A stretch of 51,458 bases of DNA from Paracoccaceae bacterium (GTDB taxonomy: Bacteria; Pseudomonadota; Alphaproteobacteria; Rhodobacterales; Rhodobacteraceae): positions 1 through 51,458 of the forward strand of contig SKYA01000042.1 in the NCBI GenBank assembly GCA_007128135.1, in the 5' to 3' direction. Below are positions 11,241-21,384 of this stretch, piece by piece. Below the pieces are notes generated by a model. The model did not search any database and was not told the DNA's origin. It saw only the letters and a list, made by a program, of their open reading frames with translations. The stretch's first letter is position 1, and every line of letters starts with the position of its first letter. A program made the position numbers and the translations under genes.

Positions 11241-11693
11241 ATGGGCGAGAATGCCGATCTGATGAAACTCTATTCCAGCCGCATCCTCGCGCTGGCCGCC
11301 GACATTCCGCATCAGGCCCGGCTCGAGGCCGCACAGGCAAGTGTCCGTCGCCGCTCGCCGCTATGCGGCTCGACGGTGACTGTCGATCTCGACATGGAAA
11401 ACGGGCGCGTCATCCGCTTCGGGCAGGATGTGAAGGCCTGCGCGCTGGGGCAGGCGGCGGCGGCGGTGCTGGGGCAGGTGGTGCTGGGGCGCAGCACCGA
11501 GGAACTGGCGTGTGCCCGTGACCAGTTGCGCGCCATGCTGACCGAGGGCGGCCCTGTGCCCGATGCCCCGTTCGAGGGCTATGAGGTGCTGTCTCCGGCG
11601 CGCGACTACCGCAACCGCCACGCCTCTATCCTGCTGGCGATCGAGGCGGCCGCCGAAGCGGCCGGCCAGCTCGAACCCGCGCAGTCCTGCTGA
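11241..11693 (+). CDS. IscU/NifU-like iron-sulfur cluster scaffold protein
   Basis: 150 residues from the ATG at 11241, preceded by AAGGA; an upstream in-frame start at 11163 would overlap hisI and adds non-family sequence. The fold pattern of the NifU N-terminal domain is present: C42 in SPLCGSTVTVDL, then C67 in VKACALGQAAAAVLG, with a further cysteine C91. The usual GCGAC-type second motif is replaced by ACALGQAA, so it belongs to the divergent alphaproteobacterial branch. It presumably assembles or carries Fe-S clusters. No isc or suf genes are nearby, so its partners cannot be read from context. Confidence 0.75.
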   Translation: MGENADLMKLYSSRILALAADIPHQARLEAAQASVRRRSPLCGSTVTVDLDMENGRVIRFGQDVKACALGQAAAAVLGQVVLGRSTEELACARDQLRAMLTEGGPVPDAPFEGYEVLSPARDYRNRHASILLAIEAAAEAAGQLEPAQSC

Positions 11694-11772
11694 ACTCGGC
11701 CAACCCCGGCTACGCGCGAGCTGCGGGCGGCAAGGCAGGACAAGGCTGCAAGCACCCGTTTTCGGCGCCCGC

Positions 11773-13479
<1,707 letters not shown>

Positions 13480-13539
13480 TCATGGCGACCAGATGGTGCA
13501 AATTGGCCCGAAAGCAGACGCAGCAGCGGAACAGGTGAC

Positions 13540-15321
13540 ATGCGGATACTGGTGTTCAATGCGGGCAGTTCATCGCTGAAATTCGGCGTGTTCGACCTCG
13601 CGCCGGGTGGTGCGCTGGCGCAGGCCCGCCAACTCTACAAGGGCAGCTTCGACCGTTTCGGGCCGGAGGGATGCGATTTTCGTGACAATGCGCAACTGCA
13701 GCCCGCGCCTCATCGAACCCTTGACGAGGCCATCCGCGCCGTGCCTGACGCGATCCGCGGGATCGAAGGCATCACCGCCATCGGCCACCGCATCGCCCAT
13801 GGCGGAGAGGCTTACGACGGGCCTGTACAGATCACGCCGCAGATTCGCGCAGGGATCGAGGCGCTGACGCCGCTGGCCCCGCTGCACAACCCCGCCAATC
13901 TGGCCGCGCTCGATCTTGCGACCCGGATCTGGCCGGACCTGCCGCAATGGGCAGTGTTCGACACCAGTTTCCACCTGACCAATCCGGCGCGCGCCACCAC
14001 CTATGCCGTGCCGGCCGAATGGCGCCAGGCCGGGCTGAGGCGCTACGGGTTTCACGGCACGTCGCACAAATATGTCGCCCGGCGCGCTGCCGAGGCGTTG
14101 GGGCAGAAATTGCGCGCGCTGCGTGTCCTGTCCCTGCATCTGGGCAATGGCGCAAGCGCCTGCGCCGTGGCCTTTGGTCAGAGCATAGATTCGTCGATGG
14201 GCATGACACCGCTGGAAGGGCTGGTCATGGGCACGCGCTCGGGTGATGTCGATCCGGGGCTGTTCGGCTATCTGGAGCGCCGCCTTGGGCTGGACATCGC
14301 ACAGATCGAGGCCGCCCTTTACAGCGAGAGCGGGCTGCTGGGGCTGACCGGTTCGTCCGACATGCGCGATGTCGAGGCCCGCGCCGCCGATGGCGACGCG
14401 GAAGCGCAGCTCGCCATCCATATCTACGCCTATCGTGCGCGCAAGTATATCGGCGCCTATGCCGCGGCCATGGGCGGGCTTGATGTGCTGGTCTTCACCG
14501 GCGGGATCGGCGAGAACTCGCCTTCTATGCGGCGCCGGATCTGCGACGGGCTTGAGTTCATGGGGCTGAAGCTCGACCATGACCGCAACCTTGCGGTCGA
14601 TCTGGATAATCGCGCCGCACCGCAGATTCAGGCCTATGGTGCGCGGGTCAATGTGCTGGTGACCGAGACTGCCGAACAGCTGATGATCGCGCATGAGGTG
14701 GCCAGCGCCATGGCAGCCCCCGAAAGGACGCCGCTGCGCGTGCCGGTCGCCGTCTCGGCGCGGCATGTACATCTGTGTGCGCACGCGGTCGAGGCGCTGT
14801 TCGGAAAGGGCTACACCCTGACACCGGACAAGCCCCTGCGCCAGAAAGGCCACTGGGCCGCGCACGAGCGCGTTACGCTGCATGGCCCCAAGGGCGAGAT
14901 TGCCAATGTCGCGATTCTGGGTCCGCTGAGGGAACGCACGCAGGTCGAGATCTCGCGCACCGATTCCTTTGCCCTCGGTGTCGATGCCCCGGTCCGGCAA
15001 AGCGGACTGCTCGACGGCACGCCGCAAATCCGGCTGATCGGTCCGGCCGGGCAGTTCGACACGGACGGGCTGATCATTGCCGCGCGCCATATCCACATGA
15101 GCAGCGCGGATGCCGAATGCTGGGGTCTTGCCGACGGCGACAGGGTCGATGTGTCTCTCGACAGGACCGGACGCGGGCTGACCTTTGCCGGGGTGCTGGT
15201 GCGCGTGGCCGAGAATGCCTTTACCGAGATGCATATCGACACCGATGAGGCCAATGCCGCAGGCATCATCGGCGGGGCCGAAGGCGAACTTGGCCCCGAT
15301 GTGGTCCATGCCCAGATATGA
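13540..15321 (+). CDS. Acetate kinase fused to PduL-type phosphotransacetylase
   Basis: 593 residues in one uninterrupted frame. Residues 1 to about 390 are a full acetate kinase: VFNAGSSSLKFGVF at the N-terminus, RRYGFHGTSHKYVA, LHLGNGASACAV, SMGMTPLEGLVMGTRSGDVDP and FTGGIGENSP. After a short linker, residues about 395-593 are a PduL-type phosphate acyltransferase: RVPVAVSARHVHLCAHAVEALFG, an internal REISRTDSF-like segment, and IIAARHIHMSSADAECWGL. The paired H-x-H zinc ligands (HVHL and HIHM) are both present. Together the domains would convert acetyl-CoA, Pi and ADP to acetate, CoA and ATP or the reverse, through acetyl phosphate. There is no stop, frameshift or second start suggestive of two genes. 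A weak ribosome site (AGGTGA) precedes the ATG. Confidence 0.93.
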   Translation: MRILVFNAGSSSLKFGVFDLAPGGALAQARQLYKGSFDRFGPEGCDFRDNAQLQPAPHRTLDEAIRAVPDAIRGIEGITAIGHRIAHGGEAYDGPVQITPQIRAGIEALTPLAPLHNPANLAALDLATRIWPDLPQWAVFDTSFHLTNPARATTYAVPAEWRQAGLRRYGFHGTSHKYVARRAAEALGQKLRALRVLSLHLGNGASACAVAFGQSIDSSMGMTPLEGLVMGTRSGDVDPGLFGYLERRLGLDIAQIEAALYSESGLLGLTGSSDMRDVEARAADGDAEAQLAIHIYAYRARKYIGAYAAAMGGLDVLVFTGGIGENSPSMRRRICDGLEFMGLKLDHDRNLAVDLDNRAAPQIQAYGARVNVLVTETAEQLMIAHEVASAMAAPERTPLRVPVAVSARHVHLCAHAVEALFGKGYTLTPDKPLRQKGHWAAHERVTLHGPKGEIANVAILGPLRERTQVEISRTDSFALGVDAPVRQSGLLDGTPQIRLIGPAGQFDTDGLIIAARHIHMSSADAECWGLADGDRVDVSLDRTGRGLTFAGVLVRVAENAFTEMHIDTDEANAAGIIGGAEGELGPDVVHAQI

Positions 15322-15348
15322 CGTCGCCGGAGAGACGGTGCCCGGAGC

Positions 15349-16482
15349 CTAGCTGCCCTGCGTCGGCGCGGGCCGCAGCGTGATGCTGCCGTCATCGGCC
15401 ATGCCGCGCACGGTCGCGGCAATCCGGTTCAGCGCGGTCTCCAGCGCGTCTGGGTCGGGGGGCGGCAAAGCGCTTGCCTCTTCGCGCAGCATTTCGGCCG
15501 CGCGCCTGGACATGTTCTCGAGCAGGAAATCGACCACAGGCTGATCTTCGCGTCGATTGGTGGCAATCACCACCATCAGGTCGTCCTTGGGCAGCACGCG
15601 GATGATGGCCGGCACGTCGCGGGCCGCAACCCGGTCGGGAACATGATGGAAGATGAAGATCGACTCGCGCACTCCGGATGCGAATTCGGCATCGGCGCTG
15701 GCCAGCTGGTCGAGCAGTTGCTGGCGCAGCGCGGCAGGCGAGGCATTCAGTATCTCGCCCATCCGCTTGCTGGGGGACGCGCTGAAGGCACGCGCGGGAC
15801 GGGCGCTGACCTGTTCGGCCAGTGTTGCGCCAATGCGTGCCACGGCTTCGGGAGCAATATCCTCGGTCCTGGCGATGGCAATCGCCAGCCCCTGGGCCAG
15901 TTCGGACGACAGGCGCATGAGCAGCCGCGCAGCCTTGTCGGTGCTCAGCTTCGACAACAGCACAGCCCCCACGACCTGCGCCTCGGCCTTCAGGATCTCG
16001 ATCAGGTCGGCCTCCTCCACGAGTTCCAGCACGCTCCACGGGTCGCCAGTCCCGTCGCCGCGGGTCAGCGCGCGCAACTGGCGCGTGGCGCGGTCATCGA
16101 GCTTGCCATCAAGCAGCGACAGCGCCCCCTCCAGCCCGTCGGGAAAGGACAGGCCCACCTGCTCGAGTGTCTCGACAAATTCCTCCACCACGGCGGCCAT
16201 GGTGGCGCGGTCCACCAGCCGCATGCTGCCCAGCGTCCGGGTCAGGACGGCCTGCATGTCAGGGGGTAGCGCCGAAATGGGTGTATCAAGCCCCTCGGAG
16301 AGCAGCACCCGAACCACGATCGCAGCCTTTTGCGCGCCACTCAGATGGTCGGTGCGGGCGCGTGGCGCCGGGGCAGGGCGGGACGGGCCGCGCGGGCCAT
16401 TGCCCCGGAGCGGAGTTGAAACGGGGGAAATGGTGCCGCCCTTCGTGGGGGGCATGACGAGTTCCCGAGGCTCCTGCGACAT
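15349..16482 (-). CDS. fliG: Flagellar motor switch protein FliG
   Basis: 377 residues. A Pro/Arg-rich extension of about 45 residues precedes the FliG N-domain (LSGAQKAAIVVRVLLSEG). The middle domain and the C-terminal torque domain follow; the latter shows VPAIIRVLPKDDLMVVIATN and the conserved DFLLENMSRRAAEMLREEASAL. FliG sits at the rotor of the basal body and interacts with the stator. It stands alone here, 17 kb from the flagellar cluster, convergent with the ackA-pduL fusion gene. The ATG at 16482 has AGGGA directly against it; the ATG at 16455 (MPPTKGG) with GGAA upstream is an alternative. Confidence 0.9.
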   Translation of the reverse strand: MSQEPRELVMPPTKGGTISPVSTPLRGNGPRGPSRPAPAPRARTDHLSGAQKAAIVVRVLLSEGLDTPISALPPDMQAVLTRTLGSMRLVDRATMAAVVEEFVETLEQVGLSFPDGLEGALSLLDGKLDDRATRQLRALTRGDGTGDPWSVLELVEEADLIEILKAEAQVVGAVLLSKLSTDKAARLLMRLSSELAQGLAIAIARTEDIAPEAVARIGATLAEQVSARPARAFSASPSKRMGEILNASPAALRQQLLDQLASADAEFASGVRESIFIFHHVPDRVAARDVPAIIRVLPKDDLMVVIATNRREDQPVVDFLLENMSRRAAEMLREEASALPPPDPDALETALNRIAATVRGMADDGSITLRPAPTQGS

Positions 16483-16564
16483 TCCCTGCGCCCTGTATCG
16501 ACCGGTTTGCGCCGATCATTGCGCGCAAGGGTGAAGATCCGGTTTATCGGCGCGGGCGCTGGAG

Positions 16565-16599
16565 AAAAAAAACGCCCCGGGGCCATGGGGCACGGGGCG
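16565..16599 (-). terminator. Intrinsic terminator of the 54-aa exported peptide gene
   Basis: On the minus strand CGCCCCG and CGGGGCG form a 7-bp G+C stem around a 13-base loop, followed by eight T residues (A-run at 16565-16572 on the plus strand). It lies 40 bases after the stop codon of the small gene. Confidence 0.85.
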
Positions 16600-16638
16600 C
16601 AAGCTTCTTGCGTGATCTTGAATCAGGCCAGAGAGCGA

Positions 16639-16803
16639 TCAGCTGCTGACCGGCTCGATGCAGGTTGCGCTGTCGGAATCCCAGACCTGACCTTCGGCAC
16701 AGGCCGATGCCGTCTGCGCCGGTTTCATGCTCGAACACATGGCCGAGGCCAGAGCCGGCGCGAACCCCAGGACCAGGGCAGCGAGAGCAACTTTCAGTTT
16801 CAT
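16639..16803 (-). CDS. Small exported cysteine-containing protein (54 aa)
   Basis: MKLKVALAALVLGFAPALASA is a textbook signal peptide with cleavage after ASA near residue 21. The mature part of about 33 residues has three cysteines (C23, C35, C48) and the pattern CAEGQVWDSDSATC, which resembles small chitin-binding-like Cys knots seen in Rhodobacteraceae hypothetical proteins. The ribosome site AAGGAG about eight bases before the ATG is strong, and a terminator follows the stop, so it is a monocistronic gene. It would be periplasmic or secreted. The function is unknown; an odd number of cysteines would allow a free thiol or dimer. Confidence 0.78.
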   Translation of the reverse strand: MKLKVALAALVLGFAPALASAMCSSMKPAQTASACAEGQVWDSDSATCIEPVSS

Positions 16804-16871
16804 GAACATTCTCCTTCTGCAATGGGCACAAGCTTAGCACGATTCTTTCAAAAGCAACCTCGTGACGGGAA

Positions 16872-18176
16872 TTATCCTGCGAAAACCCGTGAAAAAATCG
16901 TCTCGACATGCCTGGTATGGTAGTCAAGGTCAAATCTTGAGCGGATATCATCTTCGGTCATCGCCGCGCGCACCTCTGAATCCGCGAGCAATTCCTCCAG
17001 AAAGTCGCGCCCGTGTTCCCAGACCTTCATTGCATTGCGTTGCACCAGTACATAGGCATCCTCGCGGCTGACCCCGGCCTGTGTCAGCGCCAGAAGCACA
17101 CGCTGCGAATGGATCAGCCCGCGAAACTTGTTCATGTTGGCGATCATGTTGTCGGGATAGACCACCAGCCTGTCGATCACGCCGGTCAGACGGGCGAGGG
17201 CGAAATCCAGCGTCACGGTCGCATCGGGACCGATCATCCGCTCGACCGAGGAATGCGAGATATCGCGTTCGTGCCAGAGCGCCACGTTTTCCATCGCCGG
17301 AATGACTGCCATGCGCACCAGCCGCGCCAGCCCGGTCAGGTTTTCGGTCAGCACCGGGTTGCGCTTGTGCGGCATCGCGCTGGAGCCTTTCTGCCCCTCG
17401 CTGAAAAACTCTTCAGCCTCCAGCACTTCGGTGCGCTGCATGTGGCGGATTTCGATGGCGATATTCTCGATGCTGCTGGCGATCACACCCAGCGTGGCAA
17501 AGAACATTGCATGCCGGTCGCGCGGGATGACCTGGGTACTGATCGGCTCGGGGGTCAGGCCCATCTGCGCGCAGACATGCGCCTCTACCGAGGGGTCGAT
17601 ATTGGCAAATGTACCGACTGCGCCGGAAATGGCGCCGGTGGCAACTTCGGCGCGCGCGGCGCGCAGCCGGTCGCGGTTGCGCGCCATTTCAGCGTAAAAC
17701 CGCGCGAAGGTCAGGCCCATTGTCGTAGGCTCGGCATGGATGCCATGGCTGCGCCCGATGCGAATGGTAAACTTGTGCTCCATCGCACGGCGCTTCAGCG
17801 CTGCGAGCAGCGCGTCCATATCCGCCAGCAGCAGGTCGGCCGCACGCACAAGCTGAACGTTCAGCGTGGTGTCCAGCACATCCGAGCTTGTCATGCCCTG
17901 ATGCACGAACCGCGCTTCCTCATTCCCGATGATCTCGGCCAGATGCGTCAGGAAGGCGATGACATCATGCTTGGTCACGGCCTCGATCTGGTCGATGCGC
18001 GCCACATCAAACTCGACATCGCGCGCATTCCAGACCGCCTCGGCGCTGGCGCGGGGGATGACGCCAAGGGCGGCTTGCGCGTCGCAGGCATGCGCCTCGA
18101 TCTCGAACCAGATGCGGAACTTCGTCTCGGGCGACCAGATGGCGACCATCTCGGGGCGGGAATAGCGCGGGATCAT
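16872..18176 (-). CDS. purB: Adenylosuccinate lyase PurB
   Basis: 434 residues from the ATG at 18176, which has AGAGG eight bases upstream; a start at 18194 would add six residues. The N-terminal [20 protein letters not shown], the [14 protein letters not shown] block near residue 147 and the fumarase/lyase signature [11 protein letters not shown] at about 264-273, containing the catalytic serine, identify it. It cleaves SAICAR to AICAR and adenylosuccinate to AMP in purine synthesis. The 54-residue peptide gene follows 68 bases downstream on the same strand, with its own ribosome site. Confidence 0.97.
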   Translation of the reverse strand: MIPRYSRPEMVAIWSPETKFRIWFEIEAHACDAQAALGVIPRASAEAVWNARDVEFDVARIDQIEAVTKHDVIAFLTHLAEIIGNEEARFVHQGMTSSDVLDTTLNVQLVRAADLLLADMDALLAALKRRAMEHKFTIRIGRSHGIHAEPTTMGLTFARFYAEMARNRDRLRAARAEVATGAISGAVGTFANIDPSVEAHVCAQMGLTPEPISTQVIPRDRHAMFFATLGVIASSIENIAIEIRHMQRTEVLEAEEFFSEGQKGSSAMPHKRNPVLTENLTGLARLVRMAVIPAMENVALWHERDISHSSVERMIGPDATVTLDFALARLTGVIDRLVVYPDNMIANMNKFRGLIHSQRVLLALTQAGVSREDAYVLVQRNAMKVWEHGRDFLEELLADSEVRAAMTEDDIRSRFDLDYHTRHVETIFSRVFAG

Positions 18177-18667
18177 CAGCAGGGCCTCTTGCACATGGGG
18201 AATGCGCGCGTCTTACTGGCTGCGCCTTGGGGCCGCAAGCATTGCGCATTAATTAACATAATACTGATTATGGGTATTATTGATGCCCTGACTCGCTTCC
18301 CCGCTCGGGAAGTGCTGCCATGCTCGAGAAAGAGCGGGCAATCCCTTGGGCCACACAGGCGAGCGACGCGCAGGCCAGTGGCGCAGGGCCGCGCCCCATA
18401 ACTTGCATGATGATGGATGCAGGACCGGTGCCAACCCCCTCGACACGAAGCCATTTCTTCGGCAAGCCGGACGCAGGCTCCAGCCCATGTTGCGCGCAAT
18501 CCAGCCGCACTTATCCCCAGAATTCTGCACCCTGCATGAGATTTCCCTTTACAGGGCTGTTGTTTGCCCACACCATATCTAGTAAGCGCACCCCAAGAGG
18601 CGCAAACTTATAGCGGTCTCACTCTGTGTCTTGGGACTCATGGCACAGGCAACCCAAAGAGGCGGGC
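18177..18667. other. 491-bp non-coding region with AT-rich inverted repeat
   Basis: The segment nearest purB is AT-rich and contains TTAATTAAC (18249-18257) followed by a perfect inverted repeat, ATAATAC (18258-18264) and GTATTAT (18274-18280), a likely operator. CTTCCC/GGGAAG (18296-18312) can form a short hairpin. Further on are TTATCCCCA (18513-18521), one base from a DnaA box, and ACACCATATCTAGTAA (18570-18585), which resembles an NrdR-type box. A 77-codon minus-strand frame from a GTG at 18510 and an opposing plus-strand frame have poor codon bias and no family resemblance, so I do not call them genes. Confidence 0.5.
18258..18280. promoter_or_regulatory. AT-rich inverted repeat upstream of purB (possible operator)
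   Basis: ATAATAC and GTATTAT are exact reverse complements separated by nine bases, 82-104 bases before the purB start, inside the lowest-G+C patch of the window. The symmetry and position suit a dimeric regulator; which one is unknown. Confidence 0.4.
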
Positions 18668-19171
18668 ATGTCAGCAGCAGAGCTTTATCTTTCAACCGAC
18701 AGCCTTCACCCGATTGACATGGTCGAAACCCTCGCCGAGCACCACGCCTGGGATTTCGATCGCATGAACGAGGACCAGATCGCCATGGCGGTCGAGGGGC
18801 AATGGCGCACCTATTCGGTCACGCTGGCACTTGCCCCCGGCGAAAACATGTTGCGGCTGGTCTGCACCTTCGAGATGGACCCCCCGGACTCCGCCCGCGC
18901 CGCGCTATATGAAACGATCAGTCGCGCCAATGACATGGTCTGGTCCGGCGCCTTCAGCTTCTGGGAAAGCCAGCGTCTGATGGTCTGGCGCTATGGCCTC
19001 ATCCTGGCGGAAGATCAGCCTGCGGGAATCGACCAGATCGAACGCATGATCCGCTCTGCCATCATGGCGGCCGAACGGTTCTATCCTGCCTTCCAGCTGG
19101 TCGCCTGGGCCGATCACGGCCCTGCGGCCGCGCTCGAGGTCGCGCTGGCCGAGGCGGTCGGGCGCGCATGA
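18668..19171 (+). CDS. YbjN domain-containing protein
   Basis: 167 residues from the ATG at 18668 (AGAGG upstream). The sequence has the YbjN layout: an N-terminal HPIDMVETLAEHHAWDFDR segment, a strand-rich core (GQWRTYSVTLALAPGENMLRLVCTFEMDPP) and a long C-terminal helix (IDQIERMIRSAIMAAERFYPAF). YbjN proteins are cytosolic and loosely linked to type III secretion-chaperone folds and stress; no biochemical role is settled. Its position directly before proC on the same strand, 69 bases apart, is common in Rhodobacteraceae. Confidence 0.82.
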   Translation: MSAAELYLSTDSLHPIDMVETLAEHHAWDFDRMNEDQIAMAVEGQWRTYSVTLALAPGENMLRLVCTFEMDPPDSARAALYETISRANDMVWSGAFSFWESQRLMVWRYGLILAEDQPAGIDQIERMIRSAIMAAERFYPAFQLVAWADHGPAAALEVALAEAVGRA

Positions 19172-19240
19172 ACCACGCCTGCTCTTGACCCTGTGCCGCG
19201 CTGGCGCGACAAAGGGGCAAACCGAAACAGGGAGCAGGCC

Positions 19241-20053
19241 ATGTCACTCGACCCGATCGCACAGCGCGGTATCGTGCTGCTGGGCTGCGGCAGGATGGGC
19301 TCTGCCCTGCTTGCTGGTTGGCTGGCGCGGGGCCTCGCGCCGCAACATGTCCATGTCATCGACCCGGCTCCGTCCGACTGGCTGAGCAAACTGGGGGTGC
19401 ATCTGAACGCGCCGCTGCCTGATGCACCGGCCGTGGTGCTGCTGGCCGTCAAGCCACAGATGATGGGCGATGCCCTGCCCGCGATTGCAGCGTTTGGCGG
19501 CGGCGGCACCCTGTTTCTTTCGATTGCCGCCGGCACGATGCTGGCCCGGTTCGAGGAGTCGCTCGGCAGGCAAAGCCCGATCATCCGCGCCATGCCCAAC
19601 ACACCGGCCGCAGTCGGACGAGGGATCACCGCGCTGATCGGCAACGCGCGGACATCCGATGCCGACATGGTGCTGGCAGAGGCACTCATGCAGGCGGTCG
19701 GGGCCACGTTGCGGCTGGAAAGCGAGGCGCAGATGGATGCGGTCACTGCCCTCTCCGGCTCGGGTCCGGCCTATGTCTTTCACCTGATCGAGGCCATGGC
19801 CGCGGCAGGCGAGGCTCAGGGCCTCGCCCCCGATATGGCCATGCAACTTGCCCGCGCCACAGTGACGGGGGCTGCCGAACTCGCGCATCAGGCGCCCGAG
19901 AGCGCAGCAACGCTGCGCGAGAATGTCACCAGCCCCGGTGGCACCACGGCCGCAGCGCTGGAGGTGCTGAGGGAACCTGCAACGGGCCTTGCCCCGCTGA
20001 TGGCGCGGGCCATCGCCGCCGCGACGGCCCGCTCAAAAGGGCTTTCACAATGA
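19241..20053 (+). CDS. proC: Pyrroline-5-carboxylate reductase ProC
   Basis: 270 residues from the ATG at 19241, preceded by GGGAG; an in-frame start at 19193 adds non-family residues. The Rossmann motif LLGCGRMGSALLAGWL is at the N-terminus, followed by LLAVKPQMM, the RAMPNTPAAVGRGITAL block and the C-terminal signature ALSGSGPAYVFHLIEAMA ... TSPGGTTAAALEVL. It reduces pyrroline-5-carboxylate to proline with NAD(P)H. The last four bases overlap the next gene (ATGA), so the tRNA-binding protein is translated in concert. Confidence 0.96.
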   Translation: MSLDPIAQRGIVLLGCGRMGSALLAGWLARGLAPQHVHVIDPAPSDWLSKLGVHLNAPLPDAPAVVLLAVKPQMMGDALPAIAAFGGGGTLFLSIAAGTMLARFEESLGRQSPIIRAMPNTPAAVGRGITALIGNARTSDADMVLAEALMQAVGATLRLESEAQMDAVTALSGSGPAYVFHLIEAMAAAGEAQGLAPDMAMQLARATVTGAAELAHQAPESAATLRENVTSPGGTTAAALEVLREPATGLAPLMARAIAAATARSKGLSQ

Positions 20054-20388
20054 TAACAATATCATATGATGACTTCCTGAAGCTAGACATTCGCGCAGGC
20101 CGTGTCCTGCGTGTCGAACCCTTCCCCGAGGCCCGTAAACCCGCCTTCAAGCTCTGGATCGATTTCGGCCCCGACATAGGCGAGAAGAAATCTTCCGCCC
20201 AGATTACCGACCTCTACACGCCCGATGCGCTGCTGGGACGTCAGGTCATGGCCGTGGTCAACTTCCCGCCCCGCCAGATCGGTCCCTTCATGTCCGAAGT
20301 TCTGGTGCTGGGGGCCTCGGATGCCGAGGGGCGCATTTCACTGCTCGCCCCTGATCATGACGTTCCCACTGGCGCGCGGATGCACTAG
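20050..20388 (+). CDS. CsaA-like tRNA-binding domain protein
   Basis: 112 residues forming one OB-fold tRNA-binding domain. The pattern DDFLKLDIRAGRVLRVEPFPEARKPAFKLWIDFG ... EKKSSAQITDLY ... VVNFPPRQIGPFMSEVLVLG is that of CsaA and of the C-terminal domain of some methionyl-tRNA synthetases. CsaA has been described as an export chaperone in Bacillus; a tRNA-related role is equally possible. The ATG overlaps the proC stop by four bases, and the downstream dehydrogenase starts three bases after its stop, so all three are one operon. Confidence 0.88.
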   Translation: MITISYDDFLKLDIRAGRVLRVEPFPEARKPAFKLWIDFGPDIGEKKSSAQITDLYTPDALLGRQVMAVVNFPPRQIGPFMSEVLVLGASDAEGRISLLAPDHDVPTGARMH

Positions 20389-20391
20389 GCC

Positions 20392-21345
20392 ATGGCAGAA
20401 CTCTACATAACACGCCCCCTGCCCGATCGCGTCCTGCAGGCTGCCGAGGCGCGTTTCAACGTGACCACGCGCATGTTGACCACACCCCTGAAAAAGGGCG
20501 AGATGCGCGCGGCACTGGTGCTCTATGATGTGGTGATCCCGACTCTGGGCGATCTCTTCAGTGCCGAAGTGTTCGAGGGCATGCAGGGCGCGCGCTGCCG
20601 GTTGCTCGCGAATTTCGGTGTCGGCCATAACCATATCGATGTCGAGGCCGCCCGCGCCGTTGGCATCGCCGTTACCAACACGCCCGGCGCCGTGACAGAG
20701 GCCACGGCCGATATCGCGCTGATGCTGATGCTGATGAGCGCGCGCCGCGCGGGCGAGGGCGAGCGACTGGTGCGGTCGGGCAAGTGGTCGGGCTGGCACC
20801 CCACCCAGATGCTGGGTCTGCACCTCGGCGGCAGGACCTGCGGCATCATCGGCATGGGCCGTATCGGCCAGGCCATTGCAAGGCGCGCGCATTACGGGCT
20901 GGGAATGGAGGTGATCTATCACAACCGCTCGGCCCGCCAGATCGACACCCCCGCACGCCAGGTCGGAACGCTGGACGAAGTGTTGGGCAGCGCCGACTGC
21001 GTCGTACTGGCAGTGCCCGGCGGGCCCGGGACGCGCCACCTGATCAGCACGCGCGAACTCGGGCGGATGCGACCCCAGGCCCATCTCATCAATATCGCGC
21101 GCGGCGATGTGGTCGATGAGGCCGCACTGATCGAGGCGCTGGACTCCGGCAGGATCGCGGGCGCAGGGCTCGATGTCTACGAACATGAGCCCGATGTGCC
21201 TCTGGCCCTGCGCCGGCGCGAGAATGTCACCCTGCTGCCCCATCTCGGCACAGCCGCGCTGGATGTGCGCGAGGAAATGGGGATGATGGCACTCGCCAAT
21301 GCCATCGCCCATCTCGACGGCAAGCCGTTTCCCAACCTGCTCTGA
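20392..21345 (+). CDS. D-2-hydroxyacid dehydrogenase (glyoxylate/hydroxypyruvate reductase type)
   Basis: 317 residues. The NAD-binding motif is GIIGMGRIGQAIA near residue 146. The catalytic triad of the D-isomer family is visible: R237 in NIARGDVVDE, an acidic residue in YEHEP (E264/E266) and H284 in LLPHLGTA. The substrate loop ANFGVGHNHIDV resembles glyoxylate reductases. It probably reduces glyoxylate or hydroxypyruvate with NAD(P)H, but the exact substrate cannot be read. It closes the proC operon. A hairpin repeat lies downstream before the convergent pepF. Confidence 0.88.
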   Translation: MAELYITRPLPDRVLQAAEARFNVTTRMLTTPLKKGEMRAALVLYDVVIPTLGDLFSAEVFEGMQGARCRLLANFGVGHNHIDVEAARAVGIAVTNTPGAVTEATADIALMLMLMSARRAGEGERLVRSGKWSGWHPTQMLGLHLGGRTCGIIGMGRIGQAIARRAHYGLGMEVIYHNRSARQIDTPARQVGTLDEVLGSADCVVLAVPGGPGTRHLISTRELGRMRPQAHLINIARGDVVDEAALIEALDSGRIAGAGLDVYEHEPDVPLALRRRENVTLLPHLGTAALDVREEMGMMALANAIAHLDGKPFPNLL

Positions 21346-21384
21346 ACGCATCAGCGGCACAAGGCGCCTGTCCCCGCCCCCATC

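Noticed and set aside
13570-15309. 579-codon minus-strand frame over the ackA-pduL fusion
   Set aside because: Antisense of a well-supported gene, with no motif or ribosome site.
18277-18510. 77-codon minus-strand frame in the purB upstream gap
   Set aside because: It starts with a GTG directly after a stop, has no ribosome site, mixed codon use and no recognisable domain.
18320-18613. Cobalamin riboswitch or class II ribonucleotide reductase leader
   Set aside because: I compared the B12-box and GCCACTG elements and found only scattered partial matches; no B12-related gene follows.
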